Shown here: positions 60,430 through 64,000 of the stretch, piece after piece
Position numbering within the stretch: the stretch's first letter is position 1
Layout of the letters: the number at the start of each line of letters is the position of its first letter
Assembly (NCBI GenBank): GCA_963801505.1
Contig: CAWDEY010000005.1
Location: 69,643 to 133,642, forward strand
Direction of reading: 5' to 3'
From: JAOUFP01 sp963801505
GTDB taxonomy: Bacteria > Nitrospirota > Thermodesulfovibrionia > Thermodesulfovibrionales > UBA6898
DNA length: 64,000 nucleotides
The notes under the pieces: generated by a model
The model's input: only the letters and a program-made list of their open reading frames with translations
Told to the model about the DNA's origin: nothing
Database searches by the model: none
Position numbers and translations under genes: made by a program

Positions 60430-64000
<3,571 letters not shown>

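Overview
This window looks like part of the chromosome of a Gram-negative (diderm) bacterium of moderate GC content. An outer membrane is implied by a complete tolQ-tolR-tolA-tolB-pal-cpoB operon, a BamD-like lipoprotein and a soluble lytic transglycosylase. A 13-haem membrane-anchored cytochrome c beside a b-type cytochrome, a B12-dependent ribonucleotide reductase, a sigma-54 signalling locus and a PRC-MgtE_N-CBS-NRAMP gene together suggest an anaerobic or facultative lineage such as Nitrospirota or Desulfobacterota. That placement is inference; the partial 16S and full 23S rRNA at the right end could settle it.

Layout. 1-5.9 kb: larE (partial), RNase G, a two-domain radical SAM protein, a BamD-like lipoprotein and a siroheme-synthesis dehydrogenase. 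5.9-13.3 kb: a CAP-domain protein, an SdpI-like membrane protein, tRNA-Ser, then the overlapping tol-pal operon running directly into moaA-moaC. 13.2-24.5 kb, minus strand: a DUF4388/DnaJ/TPR protein, an AMMECR1 protein, polyprenyl diphosphate synthase, mtnA, a heavily frameshifted metal-transporter gene, a PLP trans-sulfuration enzyme, recN and a DUF401 permease-like protein. 25-31 kb: an ASCH-domain protein, two parS sites, parA-parB, a THEP1-type NTPase, and a cell-wall recycling pair (NamZ-like exo-muramidase plus a fused MurU/AmgK). 32-36.8 kb: a sigma-54 signalling locus: a sigma-54 promoter, a periplasmic binding protein with no transporter, a histidine kinase, a sigma-54 activator, twin palindromic operators, a second sigma-54 promoter and a receiver protein. 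36.8-45.8 kb: broken TPR and DUF362 ferredoxin genes, a CpsB-NusG-like pair, a Cys-rich small protein without a usable start codon, two paralogous small unknown proteins and nrdJ. 45.9-48.5 kb: zapA, a ZapB-like coiled coil and a lytic transglycosylase. 48.6-58.8 kb: a large uncharacterised protein whose 3' end runs into tRNA-Cys, tRNA-Gly, trpE-trpG, a two-CW protein, the cytochrome c/b module, trpD and a LysM protein. 58.8-64 kb: rpoD and the rRNA operon, with 23S complete and 16S cut by the window edge.

Two broad features stand out. First, several genes (NRAMP fusion, TPR, DUF362, trpG, cytochrome b, LysM) are broken only by single-base frameshifts while both sides still read as conserved protein. 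This may be true decay or consensus errors in the assembly, and read mapping would decide. Second, the 32-36.8 kb signalling locus has an unusually complete regulatory architecture visible in the DNA and is the best candidate for an undescribed sensory system.
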